Source: Patiria miniata
Taxonomy: Eukaryota; Echinodermata; Asteroidea; Valvatida; Asterinidae
Assembly: GCF_015706575.1 (NCBI RefSeq)
Contig: NW_024037076.1
Location: 15,194,898-15,258,897 of the forward strand
DNA: 64,000 nucleotides
Reading direction: 5' to 3'
In this document: positions 12,825 through 23,382 of the stretch, one piece after another
Layout of the letters: each line of letters starts with the position of its first letter
Numbering within the stretch: the first letter of the stretch is position 1
Made by a program: the position numbers and the translations under genes
The notes under the pieces: model-generated
The model's database searches: none
Told to the model about the DNA's origin: nothing
Seen by the model: the letters and a program-made list of their open reading frames with translations, nothing else

Positions 12825-12896
12825 GGCTGGATAGCTCAGTTGGTAGAACACTGGAACTGCTATCCGGAGGTCACAGATTCAAACCCCGCTCCAGTC
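12825..12896 (+). repeat. tRNA-like SINE head
   Basis: A 72-nt segment has a closing acceptor stem (GGCTGGA with TCCAGTC, one G-U), A box TAGCTCAGTTGG and B box like GATTCAAACCC. The anticodon-like arm is CTGGA-ACTGCTA-TCCGG. The loop has C where tRNAs have U33, and the D stem is imperfect, so this looks like a tRNA-derived repeat rather than a working tRNA gene. Confidence 0.55.
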
Positions 12897-13001
12897 AGTT
12901 TCTTTGTTCAACTTTTCAATTGTTATAATTCACCTAGTGAGTTTCCCTGTGTGATTCATTTGCAAGTTAATGAAATTATAGTAATTCTCTGTATTGAACA
13001 G

Positions 13002-13193
13002 TCCGGTGCCGTGATCCTTACCTTATGCATGGTAGCTTCCGCCTTATCCAGGGCGATCGTTATGAGCATGGGTCCACCATAAGGTACGAGTGTAACCCAG
13101 GTTATACATTACAAGATCCAGCCGCTGAATATTCCCATTGTGATGATGGCACATGGAGCAGGGAGATACCACCCGTATGCCAATCAGATGAAG
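13002..13193 (+). CDS. CCP-Ig-FIMAC-NTR gene, exon: CCP domain 2
   Basis: A 64-codon exon, phase 1-1, between acceptor TATTGAACAG and donor GAAG|GTAAGG. Canonical CCP: Cys1 in RCRDPYLMHGSF, Cys2 in IRYECNPGYTL, Cys3 in YSHCDDGTW, Cys4 in IPPVC, with the conserved Gly, Tyr and Trp. The exon continues for a few acidic residues (QSDEG) after Cys4. Reading starts at the splice acceptor, since an in-frame ATG at 13025 lies inside the domain. Confidence 0.88.
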
Positions 13194-13878
13194 GTAAGGC
13201 AGTGGAAATGCCGAGCTGTAATGCCATGGCTCAATCAACAACAAATAAAATCATAAGGAAAACCCTGCATCACATTCTTATTGTTCAATTTCACATGTAG
13301 GTCCTTCTACATGTACGTACTTTGATGTTTTGCAGGTAATTTATTTGAAGTGCTTCAGTTGTAATTTCTTGTAATACTGCAAGGAAATGTGAAGGTACGA
13401 ATCACAAGAAATGTGTCACATTCTGATTTTTTTTGGGTCATACCGACACAAATTATTGTCATTATGGATTCCTCCCAAAGTGCCTTGTTGCTCGTAACTT
13501 TTTTTAATGGCTATCGCCTGCGGGATACAAATTTGAAAGAACAGAAAATGATTGGAAATTAGTCACAGTTAAAGAAGATATCTGTTGTTCACACTTCGTT
13601 TTAATAGTGAAAGATAATGGATAGAAGGGAACCAAGATTCAGGAAGGGAATTCAAAAGTATGAGGGAAAAAAACTTGACAAATACACGTATCTCACATTA
13701 TTAGCCTGAGGAACCTACATGTAGATGAAACCTGTTGAAAAATGACAGTGATCAAATACATTAACGTTGATACCGGTAGGTGGCAGGAGAGTCCCAAAAT
13801 TGAGAGATATTCTGAGGTAAGTCCATGGAATCAAGAAAGAACTGATTAACTTGTTGTTTATCTGATTTGCGTTTTCAG
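13194..13878 (+). other. intron, nothing recognised
   Basis: A 685-bp intron between CCP exons 2 and 3. No ORF, RNA or repeat of note was seen. It ends in a good acceptor (TTTGCGTTTTCAG). Confidence 0.6.
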
Positions 13879-14103
13879 TACCTGACGCACCTGTGGCAGC
13901 TGCCACATGTCCCACACCGTCAGTCCCCAGTGCCCTCATCTACCACCGTGGCCAAAACATTGCCACAGCAGGCTTTGAAATCATCTTTGGTAATCGTGAT
14001 GAGATTGAGGTTCGATGTAATACAGACTTCACAGTCAGTGGCAGGGAGGCAGTGACCACTACTTGTTGGAATGGAGCCTGGACTCCTGCACTACCACGTT
14101 GCG
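13879..14103 (+). CDS. CCP-Ig-FIMAC-NTR gene, exon: CCP domain 3
   Basis: A 75-codon exon, phase 1-1, between acceptor TTGCGTTTTCAG and donor TGCG|GTAGGA. After a short Ala/Pro lead (DAPVAAAT), Cys1 starts CPTPSVPSALIYHRG. Cys2 is in IEVRCNTDFTVSG, Cys3 in TTTCWNGAW and Cys4 in ALPRCG. All four cysteines and the Trp are present. The loop between Cys1 and Cys2 is long for a CCP. Confidence 0.87.
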
Positions 14104-14229
14104 GTAGGACAAAGGGTCCTTAATTTTTATCGACTGTTTTTGCCCTGCAGGATAATTTTTGTAATAGATAAATTGGTGTGGGTTTTTTTCAGCTAAGGTT
14201 GCAATTAATTGAACTGCCAATTTATTTTT

Positions 14230-14648
14230 GGGGTGCTGTAGTCAAATGGTTACCGTGTTCGATTCATGTGCTGTGGTACATGGGTTCGTGATGGTGGGAT
14301 CATGGTGCTTGTGCTCTTGAGCAAGGCACTTTACCATTATTGCTTCATCCTTTGGATGGGACGTAAAGCCGTAGGTCTTGTGCGTTGTGTAATGCACGTT
14401 AAAGAACCCAGTGACACTTATAGCTAAGGAGAAGGGGTTTGTCCCTGTGTTTCTGGCAGTGGCCGCAATATGTGCCGCAGCACCATGAAAACCCGGTGCT
14501 ACGTAAAAGGTCTCATATTTCTCATATACTTTATTTACCTTTCCTTAATAGTAGACATAATTTCCAGCGCCTTGAGTACCTAATTGTTGGTAAATACGTG
14601 CGCTGTATAAGACTCTGTTATTATTATTATAATTATTATTATTATTTA
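14230..14648 (+). mobile_element. SINE with conserved central domain and (ATT)n tail
   Basis: A tRNA-like head (TAGTCAAATGGTTA A-box region) is followed by the central motif seen in many metazoan SINEs (TTGAGCAAGGCACTTTACC, GGATGGGACGTAAAGCC, ACGTTAAAGAACCCAGTG). It ends with GCGCTGTATAAGACTC and a TTATTATTATTATAATTATT tail. It lies in the intron after CCP domain 3. Confidence 0.75.
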
Positions 14649-14814
14649 CTGCATTAAGAGATTAATATCAAATGTACTGACAATGAAATTGCTGAAAACC
14701 AATTGCTTTCTTACCTTTTCCAGAATATTTCTATTATTTCAGCCAAGCACACTAGTCTGTTTAAAGGAGTCTTGCAGCTTTTCACTTATTACTACTTGTT
14801 TTTGATCATGGCAT

Positions 14815-15445
14815 GAAAATGTCTAATCACATCACACAACTTTGTCGCTCTCTTAACTGGCATATCTGCAACCTTAGTTGGATCAGGACATTGCTTGACT
14901 TTATTGCTTGCAACAATGCTGTCCGTGCCCCAATTCTGTCAAAGCTGGACTATTGCTGCTGTCTGCTAAACTAGTCTCTAAGAAAGACATATATATCTCG
15001 TCAAAACAGATGTGCCTGGCTTATCTTTCAGAAGCCCAAACACACCCATACCTGCTCAAACAATTACACTGGCTCCCAGTCGCCCAACACATTCAGTTTT
15101 GTACATCGGTTCACACTTACAAATCACTATTAAAAACACTGCATCAGATTATCTTTCCTCTAATCCAGCAGTATTGTATAACTCCCTTCTGTCTGCTCTT
15201 CTTCTGCCATGTCTGCTGGAGAGTCCGTTGTCATCCACAAGTCGCTTAAACAGGCTGGTGACAGCACCTTTTCCTTTGCCGCCCCCCCCCCCCCCCCCCC
15301 CAGTTATGGAATAGCCAACCCATCCCCATCAAAAAATCAAGCTGTCCTCTTTTCTTTGTCTTCTTTCCCTTTTTCATTTCTTTGTTATAGTATCCTTTGT
15401 CAATTTGGTGCTAAAGTCCAGTTATTATTATTATTATTATTATGA
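14815..15445 (+). mobile_element. LINE reverse-transcriptase 3' fragment
   Basis: Conceptual translation in shifting frames gives hallmarks of the C-terminal part of non-LTR reverse transcriptases: LSKLDYC, then LLKQLHWLPVAQHIQF, then SLLKTLHQ. A stretch like GDSTFSFAAP precedes a C17 tract. An (ATT)n tail ends the element near 15440. Stops and frameshifts show a dead 5'-truncated copy, probably of the L2/CR1/Rex type. Confidence 0.7.
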
Positions 15446-15485
15446 TTTAATACCAAATCTTAAATGTGTTTGTTTTTTTTGATAG

Positions 15486-15704
15486 CGGTTACATACAAGC
15501 GCTCTTGTTCTCGTCCTGGGAAGATCACGAATGTCAGACAGTATGGTGACGATTCAATCAAGCTACTTGACACCCCTCGCACCTCATTCTTCCATGAATC
15601 CACCATAATGTCGCGGTGTCAGGATCCATTGAAGATGAAACTGGTAACTGGTCCGCTCCGCACCTGTAATGACGGCAGATGGACTGGACCCGTGCCAGTA
15701 TGCT
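15486..15704 (+). CDS. CCP-Ig-FIMAC-NTR gene, exon: CCP domain 4
   Basis: A 73-codon exon, phase 1-1, between acceptor TTTTTTTTGATAG and donor TGCT|GTACGT. Cys1 is in KRSCSRPGKI, Cys2 in TIMSRCQDPL, Cys3 in LRTCNDGRW and Cys4 in GPVPVC. The domain is CCP-like with a longer second strand region. The donor at 15705 was preferred to a GTATGC at 15698 because it keeps Cys4 and the phase-1 pattern. Confidence 0.83.
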
Positions 15705-15746
15705 GTACGTTTTACTTTGATTAATATTTGATTGAACAAAATATTG

Positions 15747-15819
15747 TCTTGAGCCAGATTTGAACTGGCGACCTCCGGCTCATACTTTGGTGCTGCATCA
15801 ACTGAGCCATTTAACCCAA
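15747..15819 (-). repeat. tRNA-like sequence (SINE-derived)
   Basis: On the minus strand there is an A box like GGCTCAGTTGATGCAG and a B box CAGTTCAAATCTGG, with paired ends. The arms are imperfect. It is most simply a SINE head in the intron between CCP domain 4 and the Ig exon. Confidence 0.45.
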
Positions 15820-16636
15820 TATGCAGTACCTTAATTTGTCCAAAAAATGTGTATGTTCATAGAACCCATGTGTGCCAAATTACGTTGCTGACCCTGAGAG
15901 TATGTGGCAGGGCCAAATTTATCTTGTATATTTTTCATGTATGAAGTGTATAGTATATAGGAGTAGCTCCCCTTTAGAACAAACAGAAATCATTTTAGTT
16001 TTACTTAAGATTCCCCCCCCCCCTTTCTTGGTAGTGTGTCCCCCTGGTTGTTTACTTTAGCCCACATGTTCCCCCTATAAAAGCTGCCACATGGTTAAGC
16101 CACACTTTAATCAACCAGCAGACCAACAGAGACAACTTCATAGTATACATCTTATGTTCCTCCTAACTGGAGTGGTGTGTCCTGTTTGAGCTCTGTCTGC
16201 TCGAGTCATTTGATTTCTGACAGAAGTGTCTTTAAGGTCCACTTTATATACAACACTGTGTTGGTTAAATACTTTTGGGTTTTTTTGGTTTGAGTCTTTG
16301 GTTTTTTAGGTTTAAGTTTTGGTTTTTAGTCTTTGCTCTTACTTGATTTTCGTGGTCTTAGTTTTATAATTATCTGGTCATTTTGAAAGTTCTTGTGAAT
16401 AAATTCTTTTTGTCTTTTTCTGTTCGAAATCTAGAATTGTGTCCCTTGTTCCTATTAATTCAATTTCCTCGCGACTTTTTCCTTCAAAGATCCCAAGTTT
16501 AGTAAATTTCGTTAGTAAATCCCCATGTAGAGTCTGTTTAGTGCGAGTTTCCCCAAGTGTGTCATTTTTCCAGGTTACAAGTACACTACCTTTATTACAA
16601 AGGCTCACTTTTAATGAAATATAGTGTATGAAATTT

Positions 16637-16715
16637 AACAGTGAAATTCAGTAGACAGGCCAGAATTTGAACCTGCGACATTCAGAATACTCTACCGACT
16701 GTGCAGGAATACATT
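16637..16715 (-). repeat. tRNA-like relic shared by both paralogous introns
   Basis: The minus strand shows CGGTAGAGTATTCTG and GCAGGTTCAAATTCTGGCC boxes. A decayed equivalent is present at about 63700-63775 upstream of the Ig exon of the minus-strand paralogue, so the insertion predates the inverted duplication. Confidence 0.45.
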
Positions 16716-16846
16716 GGTTTCCCAATTTATCAATGCTCTAGGGCAGTACTCGGAGACCATGAAATCAAACATGATCTTTGCGATTTTGTGCACCAAGATC
16801 TAGCGGTGTTGCTTAAAGTAGTATCCTCTTTTCCTATTCATGGCAG

Positions 16847-17131
16847 TGCGAGCATTAACTAGCTTCAGCCTCCCAGCCTTAGATACCACGCTCCATCAGT
16901 TCATGGCTAATGGAACCTTGCTCATCTACCCTGGTGTTGGTCAGTTGAATGTGGATTGCATCGTCTCCAGCGGTTACCCAGTTTTAGAACAGAGTCACTC
17001 GCAAGAACGGGTTCCAGGTGGTCGAGGACAAAAGAAGTATGGTGTACCTGCAGAAGGTCATTCAGGGACTTACATCTGTAAGAAGTTTGGATCGCCAACT
17101 GCATTTCATCGGCTTATGATACAGGTAAGAG
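16847..17131 (+). CDS. CCP-Ig-FIMAC-NTR gene, exon: Ig-like domain
   Basis: A 95-codon exon, phase 1-1, between acceptor CTATTCATGGCAG and donor AGAG|GTAAGT. An upstream GTAAGA at 17125 would break the phase. The pattern is that of an immunoglobulin fold: LNVDCIVSSGYPV (B-strand Cys), then GHSGTYICKK (F-strand G-x-Y-x-C), then HRLMIQV (G strand). Two N-terminal hydrophobic segments precede it. It is flanked by CCP exons on both sides. The minus-strand paralogue at 63286-63570 has exactly the same length and phase, with about 80% identical residues by eye. Confidence 0.8.
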
Positions 17132-17394
17132 GTAAGTCCAGTTGTCAATTTATCTTTATGAGTAACTGCCAGTTTAAAGTTTGTCGATTTTCAATTCAGC
17201 TTGACTGAACCTTACTTTAGAGCATTTTTGTGATGGATAAATTAATGATCCTTCTGAATGCAAGTAAGTTGCATTAATGGTCCACAATTCATATTTGACA
17301 TTGATACGAAGTTGTGTAATAGTTAAAGGCTTGTTTTTGGAGTGCATGTTAGTAATTTTCTGCAGTGTTATTATTTTCTGTACTTTTTTTATAG

Positions 17395-17565
17395 CCGTTT
17401 CCTGTTCAGAGCCAAGTCCCCCGTTAAACAGTCGTCGTATCGGTGATGACTTCCGCCTAACAAAGTCAGTATCATTTAAATGCAACGAGGGCTATGATCT
17501 CATCGGGGAACGGACGATCAAATGCAACCTTGGTAAATGGTTGGGAGAAAAACCACGCTGCAGAG
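17395..17565 (+). CDS. CCP-Ig-FIMAC-NTR gene, exon: CCP domain 5
   Basis: A 57-codon exon, phase 1-1, between acceptor TTTTTTTATAG and donor AGAG|GTGAGT. A compact classical CCP: SCSEPSPPLNSRR, SFKCNEGYDLIGE, IKCNLGKWLGEKPRC. The paralogous exon at 62560-62730 is identical in length and differs at about eight residues. Confidence 0.92.
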
Positions 17566-18830
17566 GTGAGTGAATGAGGCTTCCATTCTACATGTACATT
17601 CTGAGTGGATTGTTTGAACAAGAAACACTATAGCCTAGCTATTGCCATATTCAGGTACATGCATCTCGCACCTGATGACTTTGTTTTTTTGGAAAGTTCA
17701 AAAGAGAGGATGCTTTGGGCTCACCGCTTTTGAAATTGCGTAGGTTGTCAGATATGTGACAGGTCGTTTTATAGAGACTATTGAGGGAATGGCAAATGGA
17801 CTTCTTATTCAAATGGTGATTTATTCATTACCTGTAGTACAAAGACAAAAATATACATGTTGTCAGTTCTTCGCATGACAAGGTAAATCCTCTAATTAGA
17901 AATGAAACAATGTTTAGACTTTAAATCAAAAAGAAAACGTTAAATATTAAGTAAATCATTCAGTAATGCAAATTAAGTTATTTACACTATTTACAAAAAT
18001 GTGGAAATAATATGAATATAAATCAAGCTTTGAAATTCCCGCCAAAACTGTTCTTGGGACCGCCATGAATTAAGGATTATGAAACTTACAGTTAATAAAA
18101 TAAGCACTAATTATAAAAGGAAACGGGAACAAAGTATAATCTGAAACTACAACATTTATCGGTGTTGGACTTCATGCTTTGGAATTGACCCATCGGTGAT
18201 CGTTGTCTCCCGAGCAAAATATCTACCTCTCTAAGTTATTATTTAACATAATGAAATCATTACAAACATGATAAGCTTACACTTTATAAGGATATATCTA
18301 AAGTATAAAGTACAGTTAAATAAGAAATGGAACTAAATCAAACAGTCATTTAACACCTGTAGTACGAAGACAAAAATATATATGTTGTCAGTTCTTCGCA
18401 TGACAAGGTAATGAGGAAGCCCGCGAAAATAATTTAACAAGGCAGAACCACCGAGGGTGCTACACAAAAGCCACATTGCGTAACATGTCAACACAAAAGA
18501 ATTAAAGGGGGGTACATGTATGTTAAACTCGATTACATTTAAAGGAACTATATGTATACTTGTCACATATACATGAAATGTGGATAGTGTTGTGCCTCTC
18601 GCATTATGAGAAAGACATTTCACTTGTTTTCACCAGTTTCTGTGTTTGCATGGCCAGTGAACAGTTTTCACTAGAATGTGCACATATATTTAGAGATTTA
18701 GAGGTTTTACACGTAGATTAAAACACTTGATGAATAACCTGGCATGACGTATGGTTGGCTTTATAATTGGAATCTTTTTCAAAAGTTCATAAGGAATAAT
18801 TGCTTATGGTTTCTTGTGTTCCGCAACCAG
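17566..18830 (+). other. intron with duplicated 60-bp segment
   Basis: A 60-bp stretch (CCTGTAGTACAAAGACAAAA through GACAAGGTAA) occurs at about 17830-17884 and again at 18354-18410. The last part, near 18590-18650, aligns with the paralogous intron at 62278-62335 on the minus strand (AGAAAGACATTTCACTTGT). No exon was recognised. Confidence 0.5.
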
Positions 18831-19013
18831 CTCGGGACTGTCCTGAGATCAACATGGCACACCTAGACCCCAACCTACGTCTCACGATAAATGGAGGCAA
18901 CTCACCAGGCTCAGTAGTGATATTTACTTGCCAATCCGGATTCCATCGGGTAGGAGAAACACGCCTCACTTGCCAGGGTGGCAGCTGGTCTCTTCCCTTC
19001 CCTACTTGTGAAG
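18831..19013 (+). CDS. CCP-Ig-FIMAC-NTR gene, exon: CCP domain 6
   Basis: A 61-codon exon, phase 1-1, between acceptor TTCCGCAACCAG and donor GAAG|GTGAGG. CCP pattern: RDCPEINMAHLDP, IFTCQSGFHRVGE, RLTCQGGSWSLPFPTC. The paralogous exon 61153-61335 has the same length and is almost identical in protein. Confidence 0.92.
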
Positions 19014-19064
19014 GTGAGGCTCTGGTCTATTTGGAAGTCAGTCAAACAAGTTATTCTGTTTGAA

Positions 19065-20285
19065 GTAACTCGGTAACTAACATGTACATGTATGTGATTC
19101 GGTTACTCAGTAACTACCATGTACATGTATGTGGTTCGGTTACTCAGTAACTACCATGTACATGTATGTGGTTCGGTTACTCAGTAACTACTATGTACAT
19201 GTATGTGGTTCGGTTACTCAGTAACTACCATGTACATGTATGTGGTTCGGTTACTCAGTAACTACTATGTACATGTATGTGGTTCGGTTACTCAGTAACT
19301 ACCATGTACATGTATGTGGTTCGGTTACTCAGTAACTACCATGTACATGTATGTGGTTCGGTTACTCAGTAACTACCATGTACATGTATGTGGTTCGGTT
19401 ACTCAGTAACTACCATGTTCATGAATGTGGTTCGGTTACTCGGTAACTAACACGTACATGTATGTGGTTCGGTTACTCAGTAACTACTATGTACATGTAT
19501 GTGGTTCGGTTACTCAGTAACTACCATGTACATGTATGTGGTTGGGTTACTCAGTAACTACCATGTACATGTATGTGGTTGGGTTACTCAGTAACTACCA
19601 TGTACATGTATGTGGTTGGGTTACTCAGTAACTACCATGTTCATGAATGTGGTTCGGTTACTCGGTAACTACCATGTACATGTATGTAGTTCGGTTACTC
19701 AGTAACTACCATGTACATGTATGTGGTTCGGTTACTCAGTAACTACCATGTACATGTATGTGGTTCGGTTACTCAGTAACTACCATGTACATGTATGTGG
19801 TTCGGTTACTCATTAACTACCATGTACATGTATGTGGTTCGGTTACTCAGTAACTACCATGTACATGTATGTGGTTCGGTTACTCAGTAACTACCATGTA
19901 CATGTATGTGGTTCGGTTATTCAGTAACTACCATGTTCATGAATGTGGTTCGGTTACTCGGTAACTAACATGTACATGTATGTGGTTCGGTTACTCAGTA
20001 ACTACCATGTACATGTATGTGGTTCGGTTACTCGGTAACTAACATGTACATGTATGTGGTTCGGTTACTCAGTAACTACCATGTACATGTATGTGGTTCG
20101 GTTACTCGGTAACTACCATGTACATGTATGTGGTTCGGTTACTCAGTAACTACCATGTACATGTATGTGGTTCGGTTACTCGTAACATGTACATGTATGT
20201 GGTTCGGTTACTCAGTAACTACCATGTACATGTATGTGGTTCGGTTACTCGGTAACTAACATGTACATGTATTTGGTTCGGTTAC
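19065..20285. repeat. 37-bp minisatellite, about 33 copies
   Basis: The unit is about 37 bp, with core words CATGTACATGTATGTGGTT and CGGTTACTCAGTAACTAC. Each unit holds two dyads (CATGTACATG and GTTACT-C-AGTAAC). Variant units with CATGTTCATGAATG recur near 19410, 19635 and 19930. It fills the intron between CCP domain 6 and the FIMAC exon. The same position in the paralogous gene (59853-59893) holds about one unit. Confidence 0.95.
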
Positions 20286-20695
20286 CAGAGCAGACAGTTA
20301 TATAATGATATAAGGATTCCATTCATAGTAACAAATCCATGTAGGCCTAGAGTAATACGTTAGGACGGTAAGCACAAACAAATATACAATTAATCATCCT
20401 TATTGCTTTGAACCACAGAAGGGATATGGATTCACCATCAGTATTTTCACAAAGTTTCTTATAGGTATATACAGGTATAACTTTATTTTTTGAAGAATTT
20501 GGAAATACATTTTCCCCCACTGAAAAAGACTACCGTTATATCATGAAAGAACTACCCTTATAGTCTTTTTAAAAGGCTTTTAGAAAACTTTGCAATTGAA
20601 TGAATGAAAAAAAGATGGCAGTACAAAGAGAATTTACTTCAATATTTGACACCCAAGAGCTCAATGCAAGAATCCTAAATCTTTTTTTTTGACAG

Positions 20696-20950
20696 CCGAT
20701 GTTCCCGATGACACAGGCCCGCTATTGGGGCCAGATGACTGTAACTGTGAGGTTTGGGAGAGATGTGTGGCCAACAGAAACGGCCCATCAACATGCCACT
20801 GCATCCACCCGCGGCAGTGTGATGACGTAGGCCAGGAGCAATACTGTGGTAGTGACGGTCGAACGTACACCAGCATCTGCAGAATGAAGGCTGCAGGCTG
20901 TCTGCTGGACTTGGACATACAGGTCGTCAGCAATGGACCTTGCCCAGAAA
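20696..20950 (+). CDS. CCP-Ig-FIMAC-NTR gene, exon: FIMAC/follistatin-Kazal module
   Basis: An 85-codon exon, phase 1-1, between acceptor TTTTTTGACAG and donor AGAAA|GTAAGA. Ten cysteines: DCNCEVWERC and TCHCIHPRQC form a follistatin-type N-terminal hairpin, then YCGSDGRTYTSIC and AAGCLLD form the Kazal half, closing with GPC. FIMAC modules of complement C6, C7 and factor I share this fold. A follistatin/agrin-type Kazal is the alternative reading. Three near-identical copies are in the minus-strand gene (59243-59497, 58058-58300, 55067-55321). The protein is predicted to be extracellular. Confidence 0.9.
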
Positions 20951-22152
20951 GTAAGACAGTAATGTTTCATATCTCTCTGATCTTGTGATTGTTTAGTTGG
21001 AAATGAGTTGGGCTCACCAAATGTCTTTTTATAGAAAGTCCATTTTCTCCCTAGGATGCATTTTTGCTAGGAATCTTCATATCCTCCAAAACTCTCTACT
21101 TTGCAGTGAACCAATTACACATCCTTGGTACATTTCATCTGACACCAAAGCACATGTAATTGTGACTGCTGGTTTGTACCAAATGTTTGTACCTATTGCT
21201 CCTGGGCAGCCTTGCATTGTACACAGTCTGGTCTTAGACTATTCTGAGGATCAGGCGTTCATGTGTGCAGAGCCACACTTTGAACGTCTGATCTATGCGT
21301 GCATGTAAACTTTATGTGAACCCGCGTGCCAGCCAAACGGAACCGCCTTTGGAACTTGGGACGTCATTTAGAGCAGAAATTTGGCCAAAGCTGTTGCTGA
21401 GTGGTCGATAGCTGCCAAATTTTTGTCACACAACATCGGGTTACCGGAAACACGATAGAAGACGTGCGCTGAATGGTCAGAATCTGGAGGTCAAGACGCA
21501 GTGCTGTTTTGCATAATTTGCATGCATGTCATTCCGTAAGAAATTCCGTAGGTGTAGACCTGATCAGATCAAAATTCCTTGTAATGACATGTTAAGCACT
21601 GTTTACCGGGCAAGTGGCCTATGTACTGAGGAGGCATAAGATAGCTACCTGAGATACTAAGTTACTCTCAGTGTGCATTTAATAGCCATTTTACTAGCAC
21701 TATGCATAAAAGACCATGTGCCTGCTTCACACAGACAAACACATCCAATTAGTTCCTTAAATCGTGCGACATACTATAAGTCTATTCCCCTAAGTTCATT
21801 TAAGTCTGTAGACTTCCACATTCTATCTTGGTTGAGGTACACGAATTAAGACAAATTTAGACACGTATGCCAATGTGTTGGAGAATTTGAGGATCCATCC
21901 AAAACAAGATGATAATTCAGTGTGTGTTCTCTGACAACCCGGAATTTGTTTGTTGGAGGATGTGGGTATGTAATGCAGCCCAGTTTATGTCTAAATCAAG
22001 TATTGTAATCCAGGATACTATGGGCAAATCAAAGTGTGCTTTGTTATCCATGAAGTACAAGTTATCATGTCCGCATTATATAAAAACATAGATGTACGTG
22101 TAGGGGTGTAACTCGGCAAAAACAGCAGTTAAATCATTGCGTTTTTTTTTAG
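20951..22152 (+). other. intron, nothing recognised
   Basis: About 1.2 kb between the FIMAC and linker exons. No protease exon, repeat or RNA gene was seen here, although this is one place where the paralogue's extra FIMAC and protease exons might be expected. Confidence 0.55.
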
Positions 22153-22389
22153 CAACTGGGGATCCCAATCAGCCAGAAGAAGATACTTTATACAGTGATT
22201 ATGCTTCTGAGAGCTCCGAGTTGTCCATGGACTCAGCTTTGTCACCGATACCAGCAGATGGAAAAGACATGCCTACTGCTGCTGACCGATCAGTAGAAGG
22301 CACCACGCAGGGAAGCAGTACCTCCATACAGTATTGTGAGACTTGCGTTGCCCTAAACCTTGGAACGGCTTGCCAGAATTCAACACATG
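22153..22389 (+). CDS. CCP-Ig-FIMAC-NTR gene, exon: acidic Ser-rich linker
   Basis: A 79-codon exon, phase 1-1, between acceptor CGTTTTTTTTTAG and donor CATG|GTATGT. The first half is acidic and Ser/Tyr rich (EEDTLYSDYASESSELSMDS), a context suited to tyrosine sulfation or O-glycosylation. The second half is Thr/Ser rich and ends in YCETCVALNLGTACQN, whose cysteines probably begin the C345C/NTR domain completed by the next exon. The linker exon 57198-57353 of the minus gene is clearly related (DSLLSDYSSESSES). Confidence 0.8.
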
Positions 22390-22452
22390 GTATGTTGTGC
22401 TTTACATTGATTTATTAATTTCTGTCCTGGAATTTGGATTGGGTTTGGTTGT

Positions 22453-23020
22453 ATGGCAAGTAAGCACCGTCGATTTATCAATATTTTCTCAAGTATTCAA
22501 TATTATTTTGAAATCAATATCGCCGATAGTGATTTTTAAATCGTATCAAAATATTGAAATTTTCGTTATGGAGGAATGATATCGAAAATCTTAAAAATGA
22601 GTCGGATTATCGTCAAAATAAATCTCCTGTTTGTGCTTTTACTTTGTGTTTAACGTTTGCTGTATAATGAAATGAAACTTGGCGCAAGTTGTACTCGCTA
22701 AGCAGCTTCACTTTGAGCTCTGCGTTGGCTTGAATTCGCGGTCTTCCCTTCGTAAGACCTCAAAAGAAACCGCCCGTTCTGGACAAATGTCGGTGCCGAG
22801 ATTTGTTTTAAAAGGTTTGAGCAATATGCTCCAGAGAAAGCCCTGGAAAATTGGGACTTGTATTGATAAGATTGTTTTTGTTTCATCAAAGTGTCATTTT
22901 TATGGTCTTTAACTTTTACATGGGATAATCGATCGATATATTGAATATTCTCGATATTGGATTTCCGATATATAGATTATTGAAAATTCTGATATCGATG
23001 GTGCTGAATGGCAAGCAGTA
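22453..23020. mobile_element. hAT-like element rich in AATATCGAT words
   Basis: AGCACCGTCGATTTATCAAT near the left end pairs with ATTCTGATATCGATGGTGCT at the right end. The interior carries many ATCGATATATTGAAT-type dyads and no coding sequence. It lies in the intron before the NTR exon. Confidence 0.5.
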
Positions 23021-23382
23021 CAATTGTTTTGGTAGCGTTTTCTATGGAATGGCACAACAAAAGTTTGAGATAAACTGCCGGTGCAGGCATTTCGAGTTAC
23101 GGGGATACAGGAATATTCGTGCACGTAATATCCTATTCTCGTGATTGGAATGGAGTATTCTAGATAAATGGAGTTTGAGTGATCTGAATTTACTGTAGAA
23201 GAGTTTACTGTACATCACAACTGCTCTGCTTTCCGACTGTAAAAAAAAAGTCCATAATGTATATATCTCTGCTAAAAAATCATGGAAGGAAAGTATTATT
23301 TAAAAGAGAAAAAAAGAAGAAAAATCAACTTTAAATTCTACACTCTAACTTGTCTTTTTTATCTTTGACTTTTAAATTGCAG

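Noticed and set aside
12825..12896. Functional tRNA gene (anticodon-like TGC)
   Set aside because: The loop has C at the position of universal U33 and the D arm is imperfect; it lies among repeats, so a SINE head is more likely.
17124..17124. Donor CAG|GTAAGA within the Ig exon
   Set aside because: It would end the exon in phase 0 and remove the phase-1 symmetry that the paralogue also shows at the GTAAGT seven bases later.
19065..20285. CRISPR-like array
   Set aside because: Units are contiguous 37-mers with no unique spacers, and the context is a eukaryotic intron.
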